64,000 nt of DNA from Shimia sp. Lineage in GTDB: Bacteria; Pseudomonadota; Alphaproteobacteria; Rhodobacterales; Rhodobacteraceae. This document shows, piece by piece, positions 17,234-25,327 of the stretch. The stretch covers positions 148,510-212,509 of the forward strand of contig NZ_JAKVCW010000009.1 in assembly GCF_022448905.1 (NCBI RefSeq), given 5' to 3'. A model generated the notes under the pieces. It was not told the DNA's origin. It did no database searches and saw only the letters and a program-made list of their open reading frames with translations. Both the position numbers and the translations under genes were made by a program. The stretch's first letter is position 1. Each line of letters starts with the position of its first letter.

Positions 17234-17248
17234 CATTGATGATCAATG
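17234..17248. promoter_or_regulatory. LysR-type operator candidate in a divergent promoter
   Basis: CATTGATGATCAATG is a perfect 15-bp palindrome with 7-bp arms and a one-base centre. It contains the T-N11-A pattern of LysR sites and lies in the 95-bp gap between the DUF1330 and LysR genes. Confidence 0.6.
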
Positions 17249-17270
17249 CCTGTGCAAATATTGTCAGGTC

Positions 17271-18146
17271 ATGTTGAATTGGGATGATCTGAGATTTGTG
17301 CTGGAAACCGCACGGCAAGGCGGCACGAATGGCGCGGCACGGGCGTTAGGTGTCAACCACGCCACCGTGGCGCGGCGGATCACCTCGGCAGAAGAAGCGC
17401 TTGGGGCACGCCTGTTTGACAGGTTGGCAAGCGGCTATGTGCCCACAGAGGCTGGGTTGGAAGCGGTGCGCACGGCGGAAGCCATGTCCGACCTGGAGCG
17501 CGGGCTGGACCGTCAGATCGCAGCACGGGACACCACGGTGAGCGGGCCATTGAAGGTGACAGCCTCCGAGCTGATCATCGAGCGGGTTTTGGCGCAGATT
17601 GTGGCCGATTTTGTGACCGAATATCCGGACATAAAACTGTCACTAGTCGCCACAAATGACACGCTAAACTTGGCGCGGCGGGAAGCGGATGTGGCGATCC
17701 GGTTTGCCAAAACACCGCCGGACACTTTGGTTGGACGTCGGCTGTTTGATTTGAAAGGTGCCGTTTACGCCACTCCTGACCTGTTGGCCCGAGACAAGGG
17801 AGGTGCGGCTCCGCTGGATTGGGTGCGGTTTGCCCATTGGCCTGGCCCTCCTGCGGAGATCAAAGAGGCGCGGCCCAACCTGAACACGCGATTGACAGTG
17901 GATGACATGAGCGCGGCTATCGGTGCGGCGCGAGCAGGTATCGGCGCTACGCGTATGGCCTGTTTTTTAGGGGACACAGATCCGCAGCTGGCCCGCGTGC
18001 CAGGACTGCCGATGTTCACGCAAGCACCCTTGTGGATCTTGACCCACGCGGACCTGCGCCGGGTGCCACGCGTGCGGGCTTTCACTGAATTCGCCGCAGC
18101 GCGATTGAAAGCGCTGCAGCCGTTGTTTGAAGGGATGACCCCTTAG
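17271..18146 (+). CDS. LysR-family transcriptional regulator
   Basis: A 291-residue LysR protein. The helix-turn-helix spans about residues 4-62 (ETARQGGTNGAARALGVNHA then TVARRITSAEEALGARLFDR). An effector-binding domain follows. Members of this subgroup regulate neighbouring oxidoreductase or small-molecule genes. It is divergent from the DUF1330 gene with a perfect LysR-like palindrome between them. Its stop overlaps the convergent ald stop by 4 nt. The effector is unknown. Confidence 0.9.
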   Translation: MLNWDDLRFVLETARQGGTNGAARALGVNHATVARRITSAEEALGARLFDRLASGYVPTEAGLEAVRTAEAMSDLERGLDRQIAARDTTVSGPLKVTASELIIERVLAQIVADFVTEYPDIKLSLVATNDTLNLARREADVAIRFAKTPPDTLVGRRLFDLKGAVYATPDLLARDKGGAAPLDWVRFAHWPGPPAEIKEARPNLNTRLTVDDMSAAIGAARAGIGATRMACFLGDTDPQLARVPGLPMFTQAPLWILTHADLRRVPRVRAFTEFAAARLKALQPLFEGMTP

Positions 18147-19261
18147 GATTTCAGCGCCAGAGACGGCGAAATCACATCGATGCCCAGCGCCTTGCCCACC
18201 GCATAGTAGGTCAATTGACCGGCATGCACATTCAGGCCATTCAGCAGGTGCGGATCATCCTCACAGGCCTGCTTCCAACCTTTGTTGGCCAGGTTCAGCA
18301 GGAACGGCAGGGTTGCGTTGCCCAGCGCCTGTGTCGAGGTCCGCGCCACGGCGCCTGGCATGTTGGCCACGCAATAGTGCATGATGCCATCCACCTCATA
18401 AATCGGATCCGCGTGGGTGGTGGCTCGGGATGTTTCAAAGCACCCACCTTGGTCAATCGCTACATCCACCAGCGCTGCGCCCGGCTTCATCTCCGAAAGC
18501 TGTGCACGCGACACCAGTTTCGGCGCGGCCGCGCCAGGAATGAGCACCGCCCCGATCACCATGTCGGCTTCGCGCACCAGATCGGCGGTTGCGCCAGCGG
18601 TGGAGTATTGGTTCTTAAAGGTGCCGCCAAAGACATCGTCCAGATAGCGCAGGCGTGTCAGAGAGCGATCCAGAACGGTCACGTCTGCGCCCATGCCAGC
18701 GGCGATTTTGGCCGCATGGGTGCCAACAACACCGCCGCCAATCACAACCACCTTGGCAGGCGCCACGCCGGGAACACCGCCCATCAACACGCCACGACCG
18801 CCATTGGCCTTTTGCAGCGTCCAAGCACCAACCTGCGGTGCAAGACGTCCGGCCACCTCAGACATCGGGGCCAGCAGCGGCAAACCGCCACGATCGTCGG
18901 TTACCGTTTCATAGGCAATGGCCGTACAACCGCTTTCGAGCAGGTCTACGGTTTGCTTAGGGTCCGGAGCCAAATGCAAGTAGGTGAACAACAGCTGGCC
19001 TTCCCGCAGCATCTTGCGCTCTACCGCCTGAGGTTCTTTCACCTTCACGATCATGTCGGCTTCGGCAAAGACATCCTCTGCGGTGCCGATCATCTTGGCA
19101 CCGGCGGCGACATAGTCCTCATCCGTGAAACCAGCACCTACACCAGCGCCGGACTGGATCAGCACCTCGTGGCCATGATTGACCGCTTCACGCGCCGCGT
19201 CAGGCGTCATACCGACGCGGAATTCCTGGGGTTTGATTTCTGTGGGGCAACCGATTTTCAT
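18143..19261 (-). CDS. ald: Alanine dehydrogenase
   Basis: NAD-dependent, catalysing L-alanine + H2O + NAD+ to pyruvate + NH4+ + NADH. The 372-residue protein starts MKIGCPTEIKPQEFRVGMTP and has catalytic Lys in VKVKEP near 75 and His in TYLHLAPD near 96. The nucleotide-binding motif is VVIGGGVVGTHAAKIAAGMGA near 172. C-terminal residues NMPGAVARTSTQALGNAT near 300 are conserved in the family. An Lrp-family gene is divergent, with a palindrome between, as in other bacteria where an Lrp/AldR protein controls ald. Confidence 0.96.
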   Translation of the reverse strand: MKIGCPTEIKPQEFRVGMTPDAAREAVNHGHEVLIQSGAGVGAGFTDEDYVAAGAKMIGTAEDVFAEADMIVKVKEPQAVERKMLREGQLLFTYLHLAPDPKQTVDLLESGCTAIAYETVTDDRGGLPLLAPMSEVAGRLAPQVGAWTLQKANGGRGVLMGGVPGVAPAKVVVIGGGVVGTHAAKIAAGMGADVTVLDRSLTRLRYLDDVFGGTFKNQYSTAGATADLVREADMVIGAVLIPGAAAPKLVSRAQLSEMKPGAALVDVAIDQGGCFETSRATTHADPIYEVDGIMHYCVANMPGAVARTSTQALGNATLPFLLNLANKGWKQACEDDPHLLNGLNVHAGQLTYYAVGKALGIDVISPSLALKS

Positions 19262-19360
19262 GCGCCGTCTCCAAATTGAACTGTCCTCAGCTTAGGAAGC
19301 CTCGCCCCGAATTTGCTTAGAATTTAGGCAGTTTAAAAACTCGCGATTGCAAGAACCTTC

Positions 19361-19373
19361 GAATACTGTATTC
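19361..19373. promoter_or_regulatory. Lrp-type operator candidate between ald and lrp
   Basis: GAATACTGTATTC is a perfect 13-bp palindrome with 6-bp arms, 25 nt before the Lrp start codon and about 100 nt from the ald start. Placement suggests autoregulation and control of ald. Confidence 0.5.
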
Positions 19374-19397
19374 AGGCGCGCAAGGAGCTTTCGCCAT

Positions 19398-19856
19398 ATG
19401 TCACTTGATCAAACAGATCGTCGGATTCTCACCGTCTTACAAAAGCAGGGACGCATCTCCAATGCGGAACTGGCAGAGCGCGTGAATCTGTCCCAATCCG
19501 CCTGTCACCGCCGCGTGCACCGGTTGGAGAAAGACGGTTACATCAAAGACTATGTGGCGCTGCTGGACCCTCGCAAGCTGGATGTGCCCACCACGGTGTT
19601 TGTCGAGATCACACTCTCGGGTCAAGCCGATGAAGTGCTCGACGCGTTTGAGAAAGCCGTGTCACGCATTCCGGATGTGTTGGAATGCCATCTTATGGCG
19701 GGCACAGCCGACTACATCCTGAAGGTAGTGGCAGAAAACACCGAGGACTTTGCTCGCATCCATCGCCAACATCTGGCCCGCCTGCCGGGTGTGGCGCAGA
19801 TGCAATCCAGTTTTGCGCTGCGGACCGTGTTCAAAACAACGGCCCTGCCGGTTTAA
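19398..19856 (+). CDS. Lrp/AsnC-family regulator, probably of ald
   Basis: The 152-residue protein has an N-terminal helix-turn-helix (LDQTDRRILTVLQKQGRISN, AELAERVNLSQSACHRRVHR) and a C-terminal RAM/ActR ligand domain (~70-145). Start ATG 19398 has an AGGAG site; the frame is open upstream but not conserved. It is divergent from ald, the usual arrangement for alanine-responsive regulators that activate alanine dehydrogenase. The ligand is therefore likely alanine or a related amino acid; this is inferred from context only. Confidence 0.9.
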   Translation: MSLDQTDRRILTVLQKQGRISNAELAERVNLSQSACHRRVHRLEKDGYIKDYVALLDPRKLDVPTTVFVEITLSGQADEVLDAFEKAVSRIPDVLECHLMAGTADYILKVVAENTEDFARIHRQHLARLPGVAQMQSSFALRTVFKTTALPV

Positions 19857-19867
19857 TCCAAGCAAGC

Positions 19868-19894
19868 TGTCACAAATCGACGGGCTGTGTCGTC
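19868..19894 (+). promoter_or_regulatory. ECF41-type sigma-factor promoter
   Basis: TGTCACA (19868-19874) is followed by exactly 16 nt and then CGTC (19891-19894), which is the promoter signature I know for ECF41 sigma factors. The first gene of the operon, whose last gene encodes such a sigma factor, begins 27 nt downstream. This implies autoregulation of the operon. Confidence 0.75.
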
Positions 19895-19921
19895 TCCTTA
19901 GAAACATCTAGGAGACCAGTA

Positions 19922-20311
19922 ATGAACCACCCCTTACTTTTAGGGCTGTCAGCATACTTCCTAATCAACGCGGAATTTATGTGGACTGCCCCTATTGCTT
20001 GGTATGACACCGTTCCAGGAGTTGCCCAAACCGGCCCCTTCAATAGCCACTTCATCAAAGATGTTGCCCTAGCTTTTTTGGTCTCATCTTTGGCTCTAGT
20101 GGCTGCGGCCAGACTAAATGACCACCGATTGGCAATGTTTGGTGCTGCATGGCCCTGCTTGCATGCCGTCTTCCACATCTGGATTTGGATCGCGCATCGC
20201 AACACTGCGGTGGACGTGATTGCCTTGACAAACTTACTTGGAATTCAAGTTCCGGCGTGGATGGCCCTTTTTGCAGCGTCTAAACTCAAACAAGAGGGAG
20301 CACAGGCATGA
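19922..20311 (+). CDS. Small integral membrane protein in the ECF41 operon
   Basis: A 129-residue protein with about four hydrophobic helices (residues 5-22, 45-63, 70-90, 98-118). Conserved-looking landmarks are WYDTVPGVAQTGPFNSHFIKD after the first helix and FHIWIWIAHRN in the third. I recognise the pattern from small membrane proteins of proteobacteria found near sigma or oxidoreductase genes but know no function. ATG 19922 has an AGGAG site 9 nt upstream. The stop overlaps the next start by 4 nt, so it is translationally coupled to the AhpD-like gene. Confidence 0.75.
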   Translation: MNHPLLLGLSAYFLINAEFMWTAPIAWYDTVPGVAQTGPFNSHFIKDVALAFLVSSLALVAAARLNDHRLAMFGAAWPCLHAVFHIWIWIAHRNTAVDVIALTNLLGIQVPAWMALFAASKLKQEGAQA

Positions 20312-20844
20312 TCCGCACGCTACTCCATTCTGGCACCCGCAGCTTTGGCAAGAAATACGACTATGATGTTACCTATATGCACGAGGTGATCGACGCCTCG
20401 ACAAAGGCCGGATTGGCACTGACCTTTCTGCCGATGGTCACGCAGTACAAAGGACCGGAGGAAGCTCGTGCCGTCTGGGCCGGGGCGCTGCTGGCCTCTA
20501 CCTTGGACGGAGACTGCGGGCCATGTGGTCAACTAGTGGTCTCTTTTGCGCTCGAAGAGGGCGTGGATGGGGATCAGCTGCTTGCCGCCATGGAGGGCCG
20601 GTTTGATGAGGCCGGTGACGTTGGTTTGGGGTTTCAATTTGCCCATCATGCCATTTCCGGCTCTTATGAGCCTAACACATTTGGCGACCGCATTCGGCAG
20701 CGATTTGGCGACCAAGCTGTCATTGCCGCCAGTTTCGCAGCTGGGTCCGGACGGTTTTATCCGGTCTTCAAACGCGGGCTGGGGGACGGACATGCCTGTC
20801 AGCAGCTTGTGGTAAACGGACGGGTCGGAAAGGTGGCGGTCTAG
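20308..20844 (+). CDS. AhpD/carboxymuconolactone-decarboxylase-like protein with CGPC motif
   Basis: A 178-residue mostly helical protein. The segment LASTLDGDCGPCGQLVVSFA near residue 65 has the C-x2-C pair within an acidic/helical context as in AhpD-like proteins, which act as peroxidase partners or lactone decarboxylases. The rest is divergent and I cannot assign a substrate. Its place directly before an ECF41 sigma gene supports the call, because ECF41 loci typically carry a carboxymuconolactone decarboxylase, oxidoreductase or epimerase gene. It ends exactly where the sigma gene begins. Confidence 0.65.
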   Translation: MIRTLLHSGTRSFGKKYDYDVTYMHEVIDASTKAGLALTFLPMVTQYKGPEEARAVWAGALLASTLDGDCGPCGQLVVSFALEEGVDGDQLLAAMEGRFDEAGDVGLGFQFAHHAISGSYEPNTFGDRIRQRFGDQAVIAASFAAGSGRFYPVFKRGLGDGHACQQLVVNGRVGKVAV

Positions 20845-21723
20845 ATGGATCCCAACACAGCAGTCTTTGAACGGGAGCGCCCTGCGCTCCTGTCGATCTC
20901 GTATCGTATGTTGGGCGAAGTCAGCGCCGCTGAAGATGTGGTGCAGGAAGCCTGGCTGCGGTTTGCCGCCTCAGACGTACCCGCAATCGAGAACCCAAGC
21001 GCCTGGCTGCGCCGCGTGGCGACCAACATTGCGCTGGACACATTGAAATCTGCACGCGTCCGACGGGAAAGCTATGTTGGTCCGTGGCTGCCGGAACCGA
21101 TCATCTCGGAGCATGGCCCCTCCACGGAAAGCCAATTTCAATTGGCACAAGAGTGTGAGTTGGCCTTGCTTTGGGCAATGGAGCGACTGGCACCCACAGA
21201 GCGCGCCGCGTTTGTGTTACGCGAGGCGTTTGACGCAGACTACGCCGAGATTGCCAAAACTCTGGGCAAATCCGAGGCTGCGTGCCGCCAAATGGTCAGC
21301 CGAGCACACAAGCGGTTGCAAACCAGCGGGCCGAGGTTTGATGTCAGCGCCGAGGACGCGGCCAAAGCGGCTGAGCGGTTTTTCTTTGCCGCGGCACAGG
21401 ACCACGCCCAAGCCATCAAAGTCCTGTCGGAAGACGCCATAGCGATCACCGATGGCGGCGGAAAAGCCTCGGCGGCCTTCCGCGTCCTATTTGGACCAGC
21501 CGATATTATGACGGTCACGCAAGCTGTCATGGAAAAATCCAAAGAGCTGTCAAACGTACGGTTTGCACAAGTCACGGCGAACCGGCAACCCGCCGTGGCG
21601 CGATACGTGGACGGTGTTCTGGACACATTGACGCTGGTCCTGCCCGACAAAACCGGCGCAACCCATTGGATTTACGTGATGCGCAACCCTGAAAAATTAC
21701 GCGTACTTCCGTCCAACGCTTAA
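20845..21723 (+). CDS. ECF41-family RNA polymerase sigma factor with SnoaL-like C-terminal domain
   Basis: The 292-residue protein has sigma region 2 (~10-75, RERPALLSISYRMLGEVSAA, then EDVVQEAWLRF), sigma region 4 (~110-160) and a C-terminal NTF2/SnoaL-like extension (~175-290). Three ECF41 hallmarks are visible: WLPEP in the linker near residue 79, DGGGK near 210 and NPEKL near 281. In studied ECF41 proteins the C-terminal domain replaces a classic anti-sigma factor and tunes activity. There is no anti-sigma gene here. The promoter at 19868 matches the family consensus. Confidence 0.92.
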   Translation: MDPNTAVFERERPALLSISYRMLGEVSAAEDVVQEAWLRFAASDVPAIENPSAWLRRVATNIALDTLKSARVRRESYVGPWLPEPIISEHGPSTESQFQLAQECELALLWAMERLAPTERAAFVLREAFDADYAEIAKTLGKSEAACRQMVSRAHKRLQTSGPRFDVSAEDAAKAAERFFFAAAQDHAQAIKVLSEDAIAITDGGGKASAAFRVLFGPADIMTVTQAVMEKSKELSNVRFAQVTANRQPAVARYVDGVLDTLTLVLPDKTGATHWIYVMRNPEKLRVLPSNA

Positions 21724-21724
21724 A

Positions 21725-21746
21725 TGTCAGACAAATGTGTTTGACA
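21725..21746. promoter_or_regulatory. Imperfect 22-bp dyad upstream of the second GMC gene
   Basis: Arms TGTCAGACAAA and TGTGTTTGACA are reverse complements at 9 of 11 positions. The dyad starts just after the sigma-factor stop codon and lies 50 nt before the GMC start codon, a plausible repressor site. Confidence 0.4.
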
Positions 21747-21796
21747 TGGTCTCAGCTTCGCTCTTTTCTCGATGCTGGAGCGAGGAGAGAGCACAA

Positions 21797-23380
21797 ATGG
21801 ACTGGGATCACATCGTGGTGGGCGCAGGAAGCGCAGGCTGTGTTGTTGCGGCACGACTGGCAGAGGCTGGGCGGCGCGTTCTGCTTTTGGAGGCCGGAGG
21901 CAAAGACAGCTATCACTGGATTCACATCCCGATGGGCTACCTCTACTGTATCGACAATCCGCGCACTGACTGGATGTACAAAACCGCACCGGATGCAGGT
22001 TTGAACGGACGGCAATTGCTTTACCCGCGCGGCAAGGTTTTGGGCGGCTGTTCGTCCATAAACGGCATGTTGTACCTGCGCGGACAGGCCGCCGATTATG
22101 ATGGCTGGCGCCAGATGGGCTTGCCGGGATGGTCCTGGGAAGATGTGCTGCCGCTGTTCAAAAAATCTGAAGACTACATGGAGGGCGAGTCTGATCTGCA
22201 TGGTGCAGGCGGCCCCTGGCATGTGAACAATCAGCGCCTGCGCTGGGATGTGTTAGACGATTGGATGGCTGCGGCGGAAGCGGCGGGTGTGCCGCGCACG
22301 GATGATTTCAACGGCGGCGACAACGAAGGCGTGGGCTACTTTAAAGTCAATCAACATCGTGGGTTTCGCTGGAACACCGCCAAGGCCTTTCTGCGCCCGC
22401 AGAAAGATGGCCAGCTGAAGGTCGAAACCCACGCGCATACAACACGTCTGCTGATCGAAGATGGCAAAGTTGTGGGCGTGGAGTACCGACAGAACGGCAC
22501 CCTGCAGCAAGCCAAGTGTGGCGGCGAAGTTGTGCTCTCTGCGGGTGCGGTGAACTCACCTCAAATCCTGCAGCTTTCCGGCATCGGACCGGGGGCCCTG
22601 CTGCAAAAACATGGAATCGATGTGCAGCTGGATCAGCCGGAGATTGGCCGCAATCTGCAAGACCATTTGCAACTGCGCTGCGCATGGAAACTCACCGGCG
22701 CAAAAACTCTCAATACCATGGCGAACTCGCTGTTTGGCAAAGCCAAGATTGGCATGGAATACCTGTTAAAGCGCAGCGGTCCCATGTCAATGGCGCCAAG
22801 CCAGCTGGGCGCTTTCACCAAATCCCGCCCGGATGTGGCAACAGCGGACCTTGAATATCACGTGCAACCGCTGTCGTTGGAAGCCTTTGGCCAACCTCTG
22901 CATGACTTCCCAGCCATGACCGCCAGCGTGTGCAATTTGCGCCCCGAGAGTCGTGGCACGGTGGAAATTACCTCACCGGACGCCGCTGTGGCACCCAAGA
23001 TTGCGCCCAACTATCTTTCCACGGAAGGAGATCGCGCAACCGCGGTGGCAGCGATCCGTCAGGCCCGCAGCATCATGGCGCAAGGGCCCATGACCAAATA
23101 TGCGCCAGAGGAAATGAAGCCCGGCCTCGCCGCGCAAGACGACGCAGAGTTGGCACAGGCGGCGGGCGACATCGGCACAACGATATTTCACCCCGTAGGC
23201 ACCGTGCGGATGGGCAGTGAGCCCAGCGCACCATTGGATGCAGATTTGCGCTTACGTGGTCTGAGCGGACTTCGTGTGGTCGATGCCTCAGCGATGCCAA
23301 AGATCACCAGCGGCAACACCAACTCGCCGTGCATTATGATCGGTGAAAAAGCCGCCGAAATGATGCTGGCGGCGCGATAG
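21797..23380 (+). CDS. GMC-family FAD-dependent oxidoreductase
   Basis: A second, 527-residue GMC oxidoreductase: FAD motif HIVVGAGSAGCVVAARLAEA at the N-terminus, signature 1 RGKVLGGCSSINGMLYLRG near 85, signature 2 SAGAVNSPQILQLSGIGPG near 250, and the C-terminal catalytic block FHPVGTVRMG and GNTNSPCIMIGEKAAEM. It oxidises an alcohol; the substrate is unknown. ATG 21797 follows GAGGAGAG. It comes right after the ECF41 operon; oxidoreductases are typical ECF41 companions, but no second promoter signature precedes it, so any control by the sigma factor would need readthrough. Confidence 0.9.
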   Translation: MDWDHIVVGAGSAGCVVAARLAEAGRRVLLLEAGGKDSYHWIHIPMGYLYCIDNPRTDWMYKTAPDAGLNGRQLLYPRGKVLGGCSSINGMLYLRGQAADYDGWRQMGLPGWSWEDVLPLFKKSEDYMEGESDLHGAGGPWHVNNQRLRWDVLDDWMAAAEAAGVPRTDDFNGGDNEGVGYFKVNQHRGFRWNTAKAFLRPQKDGQLKVETHAHTTRLLIEDGKVVGVEYRQNGTLQQAKCGGEVVLSAGAVNSPQILQLSGIGPGALLQKHGIDVQLDQPEIGRNLQDHLQLRCAWKLTGAKTLNTMANSLFGKAKIGMEYLLKRSGPMSMAPSQLGAFTKSRPDVATADLEYHVQPLSLEAFGQPLHDFPAMTASVCNLRPESRGTVEITSPDAAVAPKIAPNYLSTEGDRATAVAAIRQARSIMAQGPMTKYAPEEMKPGLAAQDDAELAQAAGDIGTTIFHPVGTVRMGSEPSAPLDADLRLRGLSGLRVVDASAMPKITSGNTNSPCIMIGEKAAEMMLAAR

Positions 23381-23388
23381 GAAGCCCC

Positions 23389-24027
23389 TCAGAATCTGGC
23401 GCGCAGCGTCGCTAGCTTTACACCAAAGCCAACAAACACCGCGCCCGTCACGCCTTTTAGCCACCGCTGAAACTGCCCACTACGCGCGGCCTGCGTGAGC
23501 TGCGCAAACAACAGGACCATAGCCGTGAACCACAGCGCATTGATGGCCGCGTGCACCGTAACCAAAGTAAAAGCGGCAGAGGCCGAGGCATCGCCGACCG
23601 TTAGGAACTGAGGAAATGCAGCCAGATAAAACATCGACACCTTCGGATTAAGCCCATTGGTGAGAACACCCTCGCCAAAAGCTTTCCAAAGCGTGCGTTT
23701 GTTTTGCGAAGGCGCCACGCCCGCCGCTGTTTCGACACTGCGCCAAGCCGCCCAAAGCGCCTTAACCCCGATCCAACACAGGTAAGCCGCGCCCAAAAAC
23801 TTCACGATGGAAAACGCCACCGCCGACTGCACCAACAGGACCGAAATCCCCAACACAGACAAGGCGCCGTGGCCATAAAACGCCGCCACAAATCCAGCAA
23901 CATTGGCAAATCCCGCCGCCCGGCCCGAAGTTGGCACAGTCTTGGCAATCAGAACCCCATTGGGACCTGGCGACATCACCAGCAAACTTGCCACAAATGC
24001 AAAGGTCAGAATTTCGGTGATGCTCAT
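23389..24027 (-). CDS. LysE/RhtB-family amino acid exporter
   Basis: A 212-residue membrane protein with about six helices. The N-terminal MSPGPNGVLIAKT motif and the NPKVSMFYLAAFPQF segment near residue 130 are typical of the LysE/RhtB translocator family, which exports amino acids or homoserine-like compounds. Start ATG 24027 has an AGGAGAG site; the frame is open much further upstream but that part runs through a terminator and a repeat. It is convergent with the GMC gene, 8 nt apart. The substrate is unknown. Confidence 0.9.
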   Translation of the reverse strand: MSITEILTFAFVASLLVMSPGPNGVLIAKTVPTSGRAAGFANVAGFVAAFYGHGALSVLGISVLLVQSAVAFSIVKFLGAAYLCWIGVKALWAAWRSVETAAGVAPSQNKRTLWKAFGEGVLTNGLNPKVSMFYLAAFPQFLTVGDASASAAFTLVTVHAAINALWFTAMVLLFAQLTQAARSGQFQRWLKGVTGAVFVGFGVKLATLRARF

Positions 24028-24100
24028 CGGGCTCTCCTGCGACGTTGTCAGAAACCTGACGCCAAACCGCGGCCCGCTCAACACAAGCATTGTACCCAAA

Positions 24101-24131
24101 ACAAAAAACGCCGCGCCAAACGGGCGGCGTT
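24101..24131 (-). terminator. Rho-independent terminator of the YghU-like gene
   Basis: On the minus strand AACGCCGC pairs with GCGGCGTT around a 9-nt loop and is followed by TTTTTTG. It lies between the end of the GST gene and the LysE start. Confidence 0.85.
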
Positions 24132-24135
24132 CTGC

Positions 24136-24182
24136 TTTCTCATTCCCCAAATATCTCGGGGGAGTCACATCATCGATGTGAC
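24136..24182 (-). repeat. Intergenic element: hairpin plus CCCCCGRGATATTT core, copy 1
   Basis: Read on the minus strand, a perfect hairpin (GTCACATC-GAT-GATGTGAC) is followed by CCCCCGAGATATTT and then GGGGAATGAGAAA. A second copy of the core with its own GC-rich hairpin lies at 34326-34374. I believe similar strings are common between genes in Rhodobacteraceae, but could not search. Confidence 0.55.
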
Positions 24183-24196
24183 GGGGGCAGCGCCAA

Positions 24197-25069
24197 CTAC
24201 TCTGCGGCTTCCGGCTCGAGCTTGTCTTGCGTGCGGGTGTCGAAGTCCTCCGCCGCGTGGCGCTCGCGCAATTGCTCAGAAAGCTCACCCCAAGCGCGGT
24301 TGACCATGCGGCCACGTTTCACCGCGGGGCGCGCATCGATCGCTTCCGCCCAACGCACCACGTTTTTGTAGCTGGCCACATCGAGGAACTCTGCCGCCTC
24401 ATAAAGCCGTCCAAGTACCAGTTGCCCATACCAGGACCAGATCGCGATATCAGCCACGGTATACGCTTCGCCGGAGATGTAGGTGTTGTCGGCCAATTGA
24501 CGGTCCAACACATCCAACTGGCGCTTGGTTTCCATGGCAAAGCGATCAATCGGGTACTGCCATTTCTCCGGCGCGTACGCGTAAAAATGGCCAAAGCCGC
24601 CACCCAAATAGGGCGCGCTGCCCATCTGCCAGAACAGCCAGCTGATCATCTCGGCGCGGTTTTCTTTCGGGCCCAGGAACACGTCAAACTTCTCGGCCAG
24701 GTGCAGCAGGATCGCGCCGCTCTCAAACACGCGCACTTCCTTATCGCCGCTGAGATCCATCAACGCCGGGATTTTGGAGTTGGGGTTCACATCGACAAAA
24801 CCGGAGGAGAATTGATCACCGTCGCCAATGTTGATCAGATAGGCGTCATACTCGGCGCCTTTGTGACCGGCTTCCAGAAGCTCCTCAAACATCACCGTAA
24901 CTTTCACACCGTTGGGCGTCGCCAAGGAATAGAGTTGGAAGGGATGCTCACCGCGCGGCAGATCTTTGTCGTGGGTTGGCCCGGCGATGGGGCGGTTGAT
25001 GCTGGCAAATTTGCCGCCGCTTTCGGAATCCCATGTCCAGACTTTGGGGGGAGTGTAGCTCTCGGTCAT
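24197..25069 (-). CDS. yghU: Glutathione-dependent disulfide-bond oxidoreductase, YghU-like
   Basis: A 290-residue GST-fold protein of the Nu class. It has the extended N-terminus of YghU (VWTWDSESGGKFASINRPIA, GPTHDKDLPRGEHPFQLYS), the TPNGVKVTVMFEELL active-site helix, NPNSKIPALMD and VFESGAILLHLAEK for glutathione binding, and a C-terminal domain with GGGFGHFYAYAPEKWQYPID. The family reduces disulfides and organic peroxides using two glutathione molecules. It is divergent from the DEAD-box helicase gene. The length and motifs match E. coli YghU (about 288 aa). Confidence 0.93.
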   Translation of the reverse strand: MTESYTPPKVWTWDSESGGKFASINRPIAGPTHDKDLPRGEHPFQLYSLATPNGVKVTVMFEELLEAGHKGAEYDAYLINIGDGDQFSSGFVDVNPNSKIPALMDLSGDKEVRVFESGAILLHLAEKFDVFLGPKENRAEMISWLFWQMGSAPYLGGGFGHFYAYAPEKWQYPIDRFAMETKRQLDVLDRQLADNTYISGEAYTVADIAIWSWYGQLVLGRLYEAAEFLDVASYKNVVRWAEAIDARPAVKRGRMVNRAWGELSEQLRERHAAEDFDTRTQDKLEPEAAE

Positions 25070-25122
25070 CGTTTCAAGCCCTGTGTGTGAATTGCGTTTG
25101 CGTTAACTTAAGACTTTTGGCG

Positions 25123-25135
25123 CGGTTTCAAACCG
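25123..25135. promoter_or_regulatory. Perfect palindrome between yghU and the helicase gene
   Basis: CGGTTTCAAACCG is a perfect 13-bp dyad with 6-bp arms in the 258-bp divergent gap. The rest of the gap holds AT-rich promoter-like DNA but no other element I can name. Confidence 0.4.
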
Positions 25136-25327
25136 TGTGGCGCAGATTGTTAGAAAGTTTCTGCTCACATCCCTGTTAACGCTTTTGGGTACAGGTCTAT
25201 ACATGTGCGCAAAACTAAGCTAAACGCAGCGCTTCTTGCCACATATGATGTTGAGAGCGGTTCAGAGTTTGAGGGAGCCCGCCGACGCCGTCACGCTGGC
25301 ACTTCTCTGACAAAAGTAGACATCACT

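Noticed and set aside
18615..18824. Arg/Trp-rich short frames inside ald
   Set aside because: Out-of-frame shadows of the alanine dehydrogenase coding sequence.
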